Positions 21,474 through 35,000 of a stretch of DNA of 64,000 nt are shown piece by piece (within the stretch, counting starts at the first letter, position 1; each line of letters begins with the position of its first letter). The stretch covers positions 18,049,001 to 18,113,000 of the forward strand of contig NC_092520.1 in the NCBI RefSeq assembly GCF_037038585.1, written 5' to 3'. The notes under the pieces are model-generated. The model searched no databases and had not been told where the DNA came from. It worked only from the letters and a program-made list of their open reading frames with translations. Origin of the DNA: Patagioenas fasciata. Its lineage: Eukaryota > Chordata > Aves > Columbiformes > Columbidae. The translations under genes were made by a program, and so were the position numbers.

Positions 21474-22990
21474 ACCCTGGCGACAGAGTCCAGAAACAGT
21501 GTTTCTACAGAACTCCATCTTTCTCTATTTTCCTTAACTCTAATTTGGGCTTGCGTTCACCTACACGTAGGAAATGGATGCAAACATGTTTATTCTAAAG
21601 CCTGTATTTTGATAAATCCTGCTTCAACTTCATTGGAAGTTAGACAGGTGCTTTCGTGAAAAGGAGATACCAAAGACTTCCTTGAACATTGGAGGGTTGT
21701 TAAGTGTTCAAGTGTGCAAGGGTATACGAACAAACTACACAGGGCTATGTTGGAGCTGCATAGCTAAGCATGGACTGAGCTGACTTTGAAACCAGAGCTG
21801 TTCTTCTATCAGGTATTAGTTCTGGCCTGTTTCTGCAGGTAATGTTGCTTGTGCTCTACATGTTAAACATAGGAAGAATGTGCTGGTGACTGACTGGTGT
21901 CGTAACTGTTGCCTGATCTCCCATGTTCCAGTAAATACGTACACAAAGACTAACAGGTCTCAAATCCATGAAGAACATGAGAATAATGGTGGTTATAGGT
22001 CTAACAAAGGGTCTACGGCTTTTCTAGTGCTCTCCTTGCCACTACCCAGCAGTTAGTTTGTCTGTTCATGGGGACATCAACAAGCAGCCCAGCCTCTTGT
22101 CTGGGGAGCTGATTACAGCACGTATGAGAGAGAGGCAATAGTCGAAACCTAGGTCTTGATATTCTTTCTATTGTTTTAATAGAGAACCTGAAGTTGTCTG
22201 TACCTTTTTGTTTATATTTACATCAGCACTTCCTTTGGTCCAGATTAAATGGAAATTCTCTACCTGACACAGCAAAAGTTGGGCTCAACCCTCATTAGTA
22301 ACCAGCCATTGCTTAAGTTTGTCTTGAAATAGAGCAAACTAGGGTGGAATTGGAAACTGAGACAGCTAGGTACATTAGTTGCATTTTCTGAAAGGAGGTG
22401 GAAAAATTTGTAAGGAAAATTTTTAATAGTATTAGCATCAAAGTTATCAGACTGGCACATGAGCATCAAGTATCTCTGTTCAGCTAAGGCAGTGGAGGAT
22501 TCACTGGGTTTGCTGTTAAGTTCGAGCGGTAGCAGGTATTGCTCTAGGAAAACGACTTTTTAGAACTAGAGGCCATTACTGTCTTAAGTGACACATTTAG
22601 AGAATGTCTCTACATGAATAAGTAGCTCACACAGCAAGGCTGCAGCTACCTGATAGCACAATATTTTTCTCACTTTGGAGGTGTTTTTTTTAACATAAAA
22701 CTTTCCAATAGTCATCACTGCAAGTTGATTCTCTGTATAACAAATAAGTAGTAAATGAAGGTGTTTCAATATATTGGAATAACCTGCATGTTTTATTTTT
22801 ACACCTGTTGCAAAGAAATAATTGAAACTCTGAAAAGTTTTTGCTCTTTATACCACTGAAAGCCATGCTAAACAGCTTTTTGCAAATCTCCAGTTTTGAG
22901 CACCACAGATTAATTACTGAAGTGTTTATGCAGAAGAAATAGAATCTTCATTTACAGACTGTATTTTGCTGCAGATTTTAATTCTTTCTG
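21474..22990. repeat. Segmental duplication, copy 2, first part
   Basis: Direct copy of 1-1525 (position 1 aligns with 21474). It probably starts further left, but the window does not show the matching left flank of copy 1. It ends after AATTCTTTCT, where copy 1 continues into the 6.1 kb segment. Confidence 0.93.
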
Positions 22991-24008
22991 AACCACCTGT
23001 TGAAGAGGAGGGACAGTGGAGTGAGAAGAGTCTTTAAGAAAAAAAGGGTTTGGCTTGTTTTGAGGCCCTGGGCAGGAGCTCATGGGCTCATCACCCTTCC
23101 CTGGCTCCTAGCGCTACAGTCACTGGAGCGGCACCTGTATTGACACATTACTCGTGGTCAGGAAAATGCTTCAGGTGGTGCAAAAAGAGCTGCTTTCCCT
23201 GCTTCCAAATCATTGAAGTTTGATCACTATTTTGATGTGGTGCTCGATGATGAATAGTGGTTGGCACAAAGATGTACTTCAGTGGCCCAGGGAAGGGGAG
23301 AGAGACCTTTGCAAACCTGCAGCACTTACTCCTGTGTCCTCTCCCTGGTTATGACTGCTGATGCTGTATGGGGATGGTGAACCCTAATGTCACAATCTCT
23401 CCCAATCTCTGCAAATTAACACTTAAGCATGGTTACTCATAGGCCTGACCAAAGCCCATTACACAGTCTCCACCAGGAATGTCTTATCTAGATTAGTAGT
23501 ATGAGAAAACCTCGAGTGTTTCGCTTTTTTTTTTTAACCAATTTGCAGACAGTGAATTTATTAATGAGCTAGTTAAGCTTTAATAAAATATGCTGAAGCT
23601 AAATATGCCATCATTCTCTGACTACTATATATTTGCCTCAAGAAACTGTAATTAAGACAATATTGATTTACCACACACTTCCAGTGTCACAGATCAGTTA
23701 TGCCACTGGCACTTACACAAACTCCTTTTGACTTGGAGCATGCAGCAAATGCTCACACAAAATCTATATTATACTTCCTGGAGGTAGTGATCTGCTATAT
23801 ACAATTAAAAGTGATTAGACCTTGATTTTCCAGAGTATCTCAGAAATTCATAGCTTTTCCAGAGATAGAGAAGAATTTTCATTGATTCCAATATAAAATA
23901 AATCTGAGCCTAAAGAGAAGAATAATCCTTCATTTTTCTACCAATAATCTTCTCTTTACTGGCGGGAAAAATTGTCTTCCTCCCTTGAATTCTAGCACAG
24001 ACATCAAG
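22991..24008. repeat. Segmental duplication, copy 2, second part
   Basis: Direct copy of 7608-8610, joined here directly to the first part, so the 6.1 kb middle is absent. The join (GAACCACCTGTTGAAGAGG) shows a few bases that match neither side well. The match ends at CACAGACATCAA; unrelated sequence follows. Confidence 0.93.
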
Positions 24009-25959
24009 AGATAACCCTTTTCGCATAAGTTACAGTCTCCAGTGCTCAAGGTAATTATAAATCCCTGCTTAGCCTGAATTCAAGATTATTACTGCTATTG
24101 ATGGGTTTTCAGTAGCAGATTTATATAATGGGCTGCAATATTACTTTTTCATGATTCAAACACAAGCTCAGGAACTCCTGATAAAAGATTTCTGAACAGA
24201 TTTCTAGAGGTAACAGCAGCATCTCTGTTCTTTTTTTTCCCTCAGGAATTCCTACCCAGCCTAGCGTATACTGCATCTCCTTCCAACTTCCATTTTCTTC
24301 TAGACTGCTCTCTCACCTCAGATTCTACTGTTGGAGAAGAAGTAGTGTGAAATTTCAGAGCATTCTCCCAAGGCACTGATATTTCTGTGTGCTAGGAAGA
24401 GAGCTGGAAAAGTTCCAACTCCATTTGGGGGAAGAAGAGTCTGGGATATCTAGCACATGATGTCTTGGTATTCTGATAATAGAGTTCTTAGTAATGTAAA
24501 TGGAAAATCAAATCAACTTCTCTAACACTCTGGTGTCTTCAGAACCAAAAGAATCGGATGGATCAGAAATCATAAATGCATCCAGAACTCAAGAGAGGTG
24601 AGAAATGAAGTTAAGCAATTTGTCATAACCCATTATCCAGCCTAGCATTTCCCAAGACAAATATCTGAAAGGAAAGAAAAGGAAAACAAATAAATAAATT
24701 TGTAATATTTGGTCCTAAAAATGTGAATAAGCATTTATTAGGTGTATTGGAACAAGTAAATAATATTAGTAATGACCAGTATGAGCTGCCCTGTAACAAC
24801 TCCGGTGTGTGATGACAGATCTACTTCTTACCTGACACATTGCCAAGCTGCTGTCACTGTGGAAGGATCATCCAGCATTTATGAAACTCAGAGCTGACCA
24901 GCCACATGTTGCCAATCACAGGACTTTGTGACAGAAAATTGAAAATTGCCAATAACACATTCAATAGTCTTGTTGCCTGGAGAGTATTGCACTCTCTAAT
25001 AACTGAGATGTGAGGAAAGAAGAGCAAATTATATAATATTATGTCTATTTCCATGGACTCAGAAGAGCCATTTTCAGGGTCAAATAAAAAAAAAAAAATC
25101 CAATTACAGTTCTGTTTTACTTGCTAGTCCAAGTACTCAAATGATTATATTACTGTATTAAGTGTATTAACATTTCTTTTCATATTTCTCTGGACCATAT
25201 GTAAAGCTTTATTTTATCATGTCTGAATGTACTACGGTAAAAGTCATCTTTTACACTGGTAAAATAAAAAGACCTCTGACCTTCATCTGGTCAGCTAGTT
25301 TTCCCTTCAAACAGAGTGATATTTTTGTCTGGGAAATCAATTATAACCTCAGCATTCTGTAATTAATTCAGTTGCCTGAATACAGTGTTATTTTGTGGCA
25401 TCTAAGAGATTAGTGTGGTACAGATAAATGTGCCCCAGGATCTACAGAAGTCCCTCGGCCACTTAGGAGCTGGAAGCCAAGCAAGGTGGACTAGGGCATC
25501 TCAAATGCAGAAGAGGTCTGTGTTCAGGAAGCTAAACCAAAATCCCTTGCACAAATATTGATATTAACTTTCTCTTATTTTTAAGAGAAGTCAGGAGTAC
25601 AGGTGATGGCTGAAGGTTTATTCTAGCAGCACGTAAAACAGGGAAAGTGACAGAGAATCACAAGCTAGATCTGTCAAGAGATACACTAGATGGCAACTCA
25701 ACCTTTTCTCTCTTTTAGCTACATTCTTCAGCTGCACCACCTTCTGCCTCCTCAGCTTAACAGAGCAGCAAGCAAGGTGAGCACTTTGAACATTTTTGAT
25801 GGTGCTACATTCTCTACTTGAAGACATACTATTACATCAGGCACACTTAAAATGTTTTATGTATATGCTTTTTAAAAGATGCATGGTCCCCACGAAAAGA
25901 AACAGGTTAATTAAAACATTATATTTCCCTTAGGCTTTATCTTGCTGCCGGTCACAAGA
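24009..25959. other. Noncoding stretch, nothing recognised
   Basis: AT-rich, single copy within the window. Frames are short (at most 69 codons), with no splice-supported exon and no repeat family I can name. Confidence 0.5.
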
Positions 25960-26430
25960 ACTCATGAATTTCCTGAACACAAATAATCAGAATTACACAC
26001 AGTATTCCAGATAAGACTCCACAAGTACCTTATGCAATGACATTGATATTTCTCTCTGTCTATCAGAAACATCTCTCTCGTGGTTACATTTTATTTTCTT
26101 ACACGATGTTAGTTGCTATAATCATATACTTTCTCAGTCAGTACCCTTCTATCTCTTTTTCTTCTTCTGTCATTTCTAAATTATGAGCTTCCAGTTATTA
26201 CAGGGATACCTGCAATTAGCCCTGGCATACATTATTTATCTTTTCATTCTACTTCTATTTTATGCAGCCTGAAGGCCACTCCACTCTACCCTTACTTCAT
26301 TTGACTCTTGATATGTTGATAACAATTCCCACCTTTGTGCCATCAACAGACAAAATTTCTTCTCCTCTGTACCAAGGTCTTTAATAAAAATATGGAATCA
26401 AAGTAGTCCCCAACTTCAGCTTCTGTTCCA
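25960..26430 (-). mobile_element. Ancient CR1/L3-type LINE remnant
   Basis: Faint but ordered similarity to the CR1 reverse-transcriptase/3' region on the minus strand: ACAGTATTCCAGATAAGAC matches the usual QFWAP block region, and GTGCCATCAACAGACAAAAT with TTTAATAAAAATATGGAATC matches the region around the FADD box. Heavy decay suggests an old insertion. Confidence 0.5.
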
Positions 26431-27074
26431 CTTACCCTGTACATCTTACACATGTCTACATCTTAGGAGGTCAGTAAAACAGAACTGAAATATGTGGTGT
26501 GCTCATATATACAGTGGAGAAAATTTGTCTGTGTAGGCCTACAGGAATAGCTCCTTTATTCAGTACTGTTATCTAATTTTCTCTGCCTCTGTACAGAAAT
26601 CAGGGAGGAATATGTACATGTAAGAAAACTTAAACAGCCCTTTTTGCTTTAAGCTGTTATTAACAAAATCTCAGACTTCATCCCACAACACCTGTTCCCC
26701 GGGTACTCAAGCAGAGTCAACAGGCAACGGCTTTTCCCATCAGGATGATGAAAGATTCCCAAGTCTTTCTTGTAACACTAATCTTGGCCCATTTTTGGGT
26801 CTTCAATTATTTCCTTGGTCCACGTGTTCTTTTTTTGTTTTCCAGGAATAGAGAATATTCTATGAAACTTGTTTGTGCTGAGCCATTTCAGCAGAAATCC
26901 ACTGTTTCGATTTGTCCCCCAGTGAAGAATCACCATATGGCCTTTCCTGCTCCATTCAGTATCCTTTTCAGCCTAAAATCCTTACCTTGTATGCTTGCTA
27001 CCAGAAGACAGCCCACCTCTTCTTCCCCAGACAAACTCTGATGTCCAGTCCATGTATTGTTTTTAACATTATAT
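26431..27074. other. Noncoding stretch, nothing recognised
   Basis: A 98-codon plus-strand frame at 26745-27041 has no family similarity and no splice signals I would trust. It runs up to the 5' end of the next CR1. Confidence 0.5.
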
Positions 27075-28384
27075 TTCCTCATTCTGGATGTCATCTCCAA
27101 GCATGTGGAGGAAAAGAAGGTTATCAGGAGTAGTCAGCATGGGTTCACCAAAGGGAAATCATGTTTGACCAACATGATAGCCTTCTATGATGGTACGACT
27201 GGCTGGGTGGATGAGGGGAGAGCAGTGGATGTTGTGCACCTTGACTTCAGCAAGGCTTTTGACACTGTTACTCAGAACATCCTCATAGGCAAACTAAGGA
27301 AGTGCGGGCTCGATGAATGCACGGTGAGATGGATCATGCACTGGCTGGATGGCAGAGCTTAGAGGGTTGTGATCAATGATGCAAAATCTGGTTGGAGGCC
27401 TGTAGTTAGTGGGGTTCCCCAGGGGTCAGTATTAGGTCCAGTCTCATTCAACCTGTTCATCAATGACCTGGATGAAGAGACTGAGTGCACCCTCAGCAAG
27501 TTTGCTGATGATACCAAGCTGAGATGAAGTGCTGACACACCAGAAGGCTGTGCTGACATTCAGTGTGACCTGGAGAGGCTGGAGGAGTGGGCAGAGAAGA
27601 ACCTAATGAAGTTCAACAAGAGCAAGTATAGGGTCCTGCACTTGGGGAGGAATAACCGCAGGCACCAGTGCAGGTTAGGGGAGGACCTTCTGGAAAGCAG
27701 CACTGCAGAGAGGGACCTCGGAGTTCTGGTTGACAACAGGTTGACCATGAGCCAAACATGTACCCTTGTGGCCAAGAAGGCCAGTGGTACCTGGGGTGCA
27801 TTAGGAAGAGTGTGACCAGTGGGTGGACGGAGGTTCTCTTCCCCCTCTGCTCTGCCCTGGTGAGGCTACATCTGGAGTACTGTGTCCGGTTCTGGGCTTG
27901 CCAGTTTAAGAAGGACAAGGAATTACTGAAGGGAGTCGAGCAGAGGGCTACAAAGATGATTAAGGGTCTGAAACATCTTATGAGGAGAGACTGAGAGAGC
28001 TGGCTCTGTTCAGCCTGGAGAAAAGAAGGCTGGGAGGGAATCTCATCAATGTTTATAAATATCTCAAGGGTGGGTATCAAGAGGATGGGACCAGACTCCT
28101 TTCAGTGGTGCCCAATGATAGGATGAGGGGCAACAGGCACAGACTGAAGCACAGGAGGTTCCATCTGAATATTAGAAGAAACTTCTTTACCTTGAGGGTG
28201 CCAGCGCCCTGGAACAGGCTGCCCAGAAAGGTTGTGGAGTCTCCTTCTCTGGAGACATTCAAGACCACCTGCCTGGACACATTCCTGTGTGATCTGCTCT
28301 AGGTGAACCTGCTTTAGCAGGTGGGTTGGACTAGATGATCTCCGGAGGTCCCTTCCAACCCCAATCATTCTGTGATTCTGTGAC
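27075..28384 (+). mobile_element. CR1 LINE, 5'-truncated, RT to 3' end
   Basis: It begins inside the reverse transcriptase and reads VVHLDFSKAFDTV, then the GVPQGS block (around 27410-27440), KFADDTKL (around 27495-27520), LVRLHLEYCVRFWA (around 27860), and the 3' UTR ending with CATTCTGTGATTCTGTGA. Stops and frameshifts split the frame, for example just after the FADD box. No target-site duplication was found, as is usual for CR1. Confidence 0.94.
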
Positions 28385-28849
28385 TCCTTTACATTACACT
28401 GTCTCCTCCTGGTGCTGCTATGACTTTCGAATTCTTTTCCTCCCATTTTTCCCTCAGCCTGCAGATCAACCTGGACTCTCTTATTCCAATGTCTCCCATA
28501 AAAGAACATAAAATCAGACTTTTCTTTGAAAGATTCATCTACCCAACAACTTATCTGCAACAGCATCCATAGGGAATGCTACATAAGGGAGAGCATAAAA
28601 AAATATTATAAGAGTCTCTCAGACTCCTGCAACGAAGCATTAATGGCTTCCTGAGCTGACAATTACGTGTAGTTCAACATGTTCAAAATCAGCTGATGAA
28701 TCTACTTGCCATCAGCTTTTCTAATTGCTTCTATTTTAGTCTCTGAAATGTTCTGTTGGCACTGAGAGACACAATTTGATTACATACTGAATGAAAAAAA
28801 GTACTTTCTCTTGAATTACTTGTTTTTAATCTGCTGCCTGTAACCTCAT
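28385..28849. other. Noncoding stretch, nothing recognised
   Basis: Short gap between the young CR1 and an older CR1-like remnant. The minus-strand frame entering it from the CR1 (28102-28566) is an antisense artefact. Confidence 0.5.
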
Positions 28850-29050
28850 TAAATGCTCTCTAATTCTGGCATTGTAAGAAACACAGAATAATCGTTTTCT
28901 AACCACTTTCCGCATAGTATTCAGAGATCTTTATCATAGTCATGTCTTTTCAACCCTGGGTAATTCTTCCCTATTTAATTTCTGGAAGATATGCAACAGC
29001 TTTCATAATTGTTGTCGCCCTTGTCTGTAGTTTTTCTTATTTCTATTGTA
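28850..29050 (-). mobile_element. Ancient CR1/L3-type LINE remnant
   Basis: The text TCATAATTGTTGTCGCCCTT, preceded by TTTATCATAGTCATGTC, follows the usual order of an old CR1 3' region read on the minus strand, but with heavy decay. Confidence 0.45.
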
Positions 29051-32000
29051 TCCTTCTATGCTGGAATTATCTGGACTGCATATGGGCATTAAGATGAAGG
29101 CATCCCTTGCATTTGTACAGTCACATAAATGAACTTTACGGGACAAAGTGAGATCTCAAAATGCTGTGTTATTTTAATAGAAGAGTAAATCTCCCAGCTA
29201 TAAAGACTCTGGGAATTGTCTTTATCATAATTTCCTGGTTGGCACGAAGTATTCCCAAATCTACTGTAGATCAGAACTGACTCCCACATAAGAGTTATTA
29301 AAACTCCCATCTAAACATTTCAGAATGATTTTCTGGAAGAGTTCTGAAGACAAGCATAAGCAAGTTATCAGTCTCTTTCTTGGAAAATATTCACCAGGCT
29401 TAAAGCTGGTTGTTCCAAGGGCAAAAATCCCTGAAATTTTAGGATAGGTTAGACCTTCCTTAGCTTTAGCTTTAGCCACACAGAAGCCAAGAACATTCAG
29501 TACTGAAATATCAGAATGAAACTACTCTGTCAAAATTCTGAATTAATTGAAATTCTGTTTTCTCCCAGTAACACATTCCACAGAAAAATACTGCAACCCA
29601 TTCCAGTTAATGGTCTTCTGTAAAAAACAGCAGAGCAGAATGAGTCATATTCTCAGTTGGGGATTATAGAAAAGATGAAGGAGGGATGAAAAAATGGGCA
29701 ACACCAGCAGGATTTGAAAGGCTGATGATGTTATAGCATGCCAACTTCCTTTGTTCTTGCATTGATAGCAATGAGCCAGTGTCAATATTTCATTGTATTT
29801 TCAAACTTGGTTCTCCAGGATTGAAATCTGGTTCTGTTCTGTTGTTCTACAGCATGGAGAAGTGAACTGGAATAAATTAGCTGTTATAGTATCACCCAAA
29901 CCAGACATTTTCTTTCCAGCAATCTGTTAAATTTTCTTAAGCAGCTATGCCTCAAAACTCCTAAAGTTCAGTAAAAAAGAAAGGATTTAGGAAGGTTTCA
30001 ACATGGAAATGTCCATGAAAAACAAAGCTTACACATCAAGGGATACACACAATGTGTATTTAAGTATCTATCATTTCGTTGTAACATATTTTACTAGTTT
30101 ATTGTTTAACGATATCTTTGGACTTGCGCTATAAAGTGAGGTTTGAGAGTTAGGAGTGAAAAGAGGTTCTTTTCCACAAGTATCTTCATTGACTTTCTGG
30201 ACTGTTTCAACTGAATTATGTTTTAGTGTACCTTAATTCTGCTATTCATAGATAAGCTGTCAAGAGAAAAATAAAAAATTTCAATGATTCATCATGACTT
30301 CCAATAGACTTTTGCATGATTTATTGATGTAAATATACTGCAAATAACTGGCTGGACATTAAAGGGCAGACAATTTGGAAATTAATAGTATAAATAGAAC
30401 ATAGTCATCACAACCTTATTTTATGTCATTCGAATCTACTGTCAATTTATTTTCATATACAAATTCACCTCTTTTGTAATCTTGAATACCTAGAAATCTT
30501 GCATAATGAAATGTTATTTACACTGTGTATGACTCACAATAATTACAAATAAAAAGTGTACAAAATGATTAAAATGTATCATTACATGAAAAGCAAGGGA
30601 GATACAGTAGATGTTCTGATTAACTATAAATGCTTACATATTTGTACATATATTTCTAATCTGAAATAGCTAGATGATATATCTGCTGATTTTGATCAGG
30701 AATACTGGTTCTTATGCCTGCGCTACTGGAGAGGAAGCAATATTTCCAGACATAATGAGCCACTTAAGAAACATTTAAGAAACTGCATAGGATGAAATGT
30801 AGTCATTGTAGAAAACAAAAATAAAATATTTAACATTGTAAAATATAAGCAATTTACTTCATGCCATACAGATACATTGTATATTAAACAATACTGTAAG
30901 ATGGCATTGTAAATAAATCAGAACAGAGCTATAACATTTTAAAAATAAGCAATTCACATGGCATTTGTATCATAAAATAGCAGATGTACAATATTATTTA
31001 CATTGCAAACTGAGGAGATAGTAACCCCATGAAACCGCAGAAAACAAATTGTTCAAAACATTGATCACAGACCTGATTCATAAAATATGTAGGAATGTGT
31101 GTAGCAGGTATGGAAAAATAAGTCCTCATATATCCAAAATGCTGCATTAGATACGGGGTGTGTGACTCCCATCCACAACCACCTGATGAGGTACGGCCCC
31201 AGTCCCGCCGGCCTTGCCCACGATGTTTGCAGAAGCCCTGGCCACAGCAAACTGCACGAGACCCCCACGTCCTTTAAGGTACCTGGTGACTTTAGCACAC
31301 GCAGGACTGCAGCCTATGGCCCATGTAACTAAGCTTTAAACCCAAATGCAGGTCGGGGGAAAGTGCTGTCTTGTTCCTACATGGAATGTGTTACATATCA
31401 ACGTGCCAGACTACGGTTCCATTTACAGACTGAGCGTTACCCAGCAAATATAACACTTGCAGAACCGGACCACTGATGGTTTTGTACAGCAAGGAGTGTG
31501 GAATATGGTTTCAATGCTCTCTGCAGACTTCTAGCCCAAACAAAGACTCCCATTAGCCATAGGAAGAGTCATATGGTTTCACTTTGCAAGGGTTTTCAGG
31601 AGGCAGGAAGTCTGCAATTGTTCAGAACATCATGCTTTGGGCACGGTAGCACAGACAAAGGTTTTGACTGTGCTGTAAAAATCAGCTTTATTTGTGAAGA
31701 CTTAGGACCGCCACAGATCAGTCCTGATTCACAATAACATTCAAAGTTCCTATCACAAAACCTTGGTAGAAAGTGAACCCTACCTGCCAAGTCCCAGCAG
31801 GGCATTTGGGTATTGACCATTTCAGCAATGGATCTTTAAACAGTGGTTACTAAAAAGGACAGTAACCTCCTGCCCCATGGCAGTATTATAGCTACTCAGT
31901 ATAAAATTTACCTATGGAAACTCAGATACCATTCATAGGAGAAGGGTGACCAGTGTTGACCACTGTATTTCAATGGTGTTAGCTCCACATGTGGCAATGG

Positions 32001-35000
32001 CAAAGGAGAAGGTTTAAGAGAACATGAAGCTGACAAATTAGTTCAACCTCACAATCCCCCTCACTCCTCTTTTTTTTTTTTCTTCTTTTTTTATTGTTCC
32101 AAAGAAATTTCATGAAACAGCGGAGTAAGTAGTGCCAATCATGTACTCCTGCTAACATCTGAAATTCCAAATGCTGCAACTTCCATGTTTTTCCTTACTA
32201 TTTTTAGCAGACTGCAATGCATGACCATATGTCTGCACTACCTGAGCAAAATACCAGCATGTGTTGTGCCTCTACACATCACCTCTATGGAGTGCGACGA
32301 GTCCAGTGCACTTTCAAAGTTGGTCTGCCCGTATCAGTAAAGCCAACGTATCCTTACAAAACTCTTCTCACCTGGGATACAGAATTGTTCTGCAACATGT
32401 TAAGTGTGGCCTTTTATCCAGGACTTCCAGACACTGGGTGGTCCAATTGGAGGTATACACATGGTTGAAGAGGCATAAAGAAAATTCCAGACAGACAGAA
32501 AAATCTATCACAAAAGCGATGAAGCAGCTACTCTTTCATGTGGTAACATGGGAAGGCAAGTTTGCAACATATTGTTTCATGCAGTCTCAGCATCTGAGAA
32601 CTCAAATAATAAAAAGACACCAACTTTTTTTTTTTTTCCCCATTTTAAAGGATGAGAGAATAATAATAAATAGACTGTGGATGGTGTCTGGTACACCTGA
32701 CACTATGACTGAGCTGTACCATTTTTTTAACTAAGTACACACGTTTCCTGTGTGTAAAATTTCAGGATTTATCTTAATATTCTGTTTTCTTTGATCAACT
32801 CTTCAGTGATTTAGCTCTAAAATATGTAACAGAGGTATCCTGGTCACAATTAGGAACAAAATGTTATTCTATGGAGTTTCCCTAGAGAAACCTTTTTCTG
32901 TATATTGTGTTATTAATATGACAATAAAATAATTAATGTGAGCTACCCACCAAATAACTAGGTCAAATAAGGTGAGAAGTGACTTGAAGGAAACCTATAT
33001 GACTTTATGACTTTTTTTTTTTTTTAATCCAGATAATTCTTTACAGATAAAATGGGAAGCAGAAATTAGAACAATCCTTGATGAAGGTTGGTGCCAGTGT
33101 CCCTGTCAAAGGCTTAATCAAATATGTCTGTTATAATGACTCAAGAAACTGAGAAACTGAGTAAGCAATGCAAGATCTTCAGAACTTATACAGCTGAACT
33201 TCAAAGGGATTTTTGTTGTTTTGTTGATTGCTAGTAACTCATAAATGAGATTTTGGATCTAGTTATCTTTATGAATCAGGTGCTGTGCAAAGGTCATTCA
33301 CTAAAACAGCTCATTACTTTTCCCTTTCAAATGCATTAATGTGGAGTCAGATTAGGATGGAGCCCACCACAAGTTAAACAGAAGCATGAGAAAAGAGTAT
33401 TTGTTGAATATAAATGTTACTGTTAGTATTTAGACAACTGTTAGTATTTAGACAAGGCAAAACTTCTTTGTTTGGCCCTGTGAAGAACAATAAAACTTTT
33501 ATTTTGAGTATAAACATTTATATGAATACTAGCCTAAAACTAGAGGCATTGAAATAGATGTACAGTATATCGTATATTGCTTTTCTTATAGAGTGTACCT
33601 TATGTTTCTTATATGGCGACAAACAAGTAAAATTTTTCAGGACAAACTAAAAGGACCTCATTGTAACAAACACCATTACAGCAAAGCACAGTACAAAAGC
33701 AAGATGTGAAGTCACAGCACAGTGCAGGCACGCCATTAAAAGGTAATTTGGAGTACTCTTAGAAGGCTGTTTTATCCTTCTGCTATCTCTTAACAACATG
33801 CCTGCCTGAGTTTTGTAAAGTTTCTTCTTGTTGTTTGAGGCCTTCAGTGGCTTTGGAACAAGGAAGGGTAAAAAAGGCAAACTGTCTGCCCTCCGTTACA
33901 CTTTGCAAGAAACGTATCATCAAAGCCTACTCAAAAGGAAGCAGAAAATTAAAAAGTATCAATAGAAGCTGAACAGAACAAGGCTGTTGAACAAACAATT
34001 TGTTTCTTCTAAAGAAGGCTCAGGCTATTGGCACTGTTTGCATTTGCTAGAAAAAAGGAAACAGCTTATCAGAAGGAGATTCAGGAAAGGCATTTGCTGA
34101 TCTCTCTAGCCTGCAAGATCTACAGGCAGCATCTGCTTTCCCATTTCTCAGCAACACATGGAAAAGGACCCCTCGCTGTATGGAGGTCTATGTACACAGT
34201 AACTCACAAAACAGTGATTTTGAAACAAGAAGAAACTTTAGTTTACATTTTTTTTCTTCATAAGCTCATAGGGTCACAGCTATCAAGATACACATTCTGT
34301 TATAGGAAGAGCAGTACAAATGTTAAAGCTTTTAAGACCATTTGTAGTTCACTGTACACACAATTTTCCAATGGCCTATACATATGGCACACCAATATGT
34401 TACATAGACTCACGTTTCCATAGAGGGATAAATACTGAATTCTGCTGTGTTGTACTGGTGCTGCGGCCTTGAATAACTCTTGCTCAATGACACAACACAG
34501 GCCTCGCTAGTACATACATTATGCACTTCAGCTGCTCGCAGTCAAAGACATAAATGACAGAACCAAACTTCACTGGTTTGTTTTCAAGTAGGTAAGTCTT
34601 TGGTTAGTAATAAATTCAGTTGGCTTGGGGAAGCAATCATAACTGAAATAGTAATTTTCAACCAGAGGTACTTACTATAACTTCCAGATCGCTCAGACTG
34701 CCAAACGAATCCCAATAAAAAAAAAAAAAATGCAGCTTGTGATATTTTGTATGGGCTCTGCTTCTGTTGGCAAGTGGATTCCTTTGCTGAACAGCTAGGA
34801 CAAGTAACCAGACTCAATTTTGCAATTACTCCCATGGTTTCAGTGTGGGAAGATCTTGGCTTCCATGCTTTGCTGAGGTTTTCTGCCTGTGCTGGCTCAC
34901 AGCGAAATTCTAACCTGCCACATCCCTTCCCAGTAGATTGCAGGCTGATGTTTTAAAATAATGTTCATATTTACATAGCCCTATAATTTCTTAACCATTA

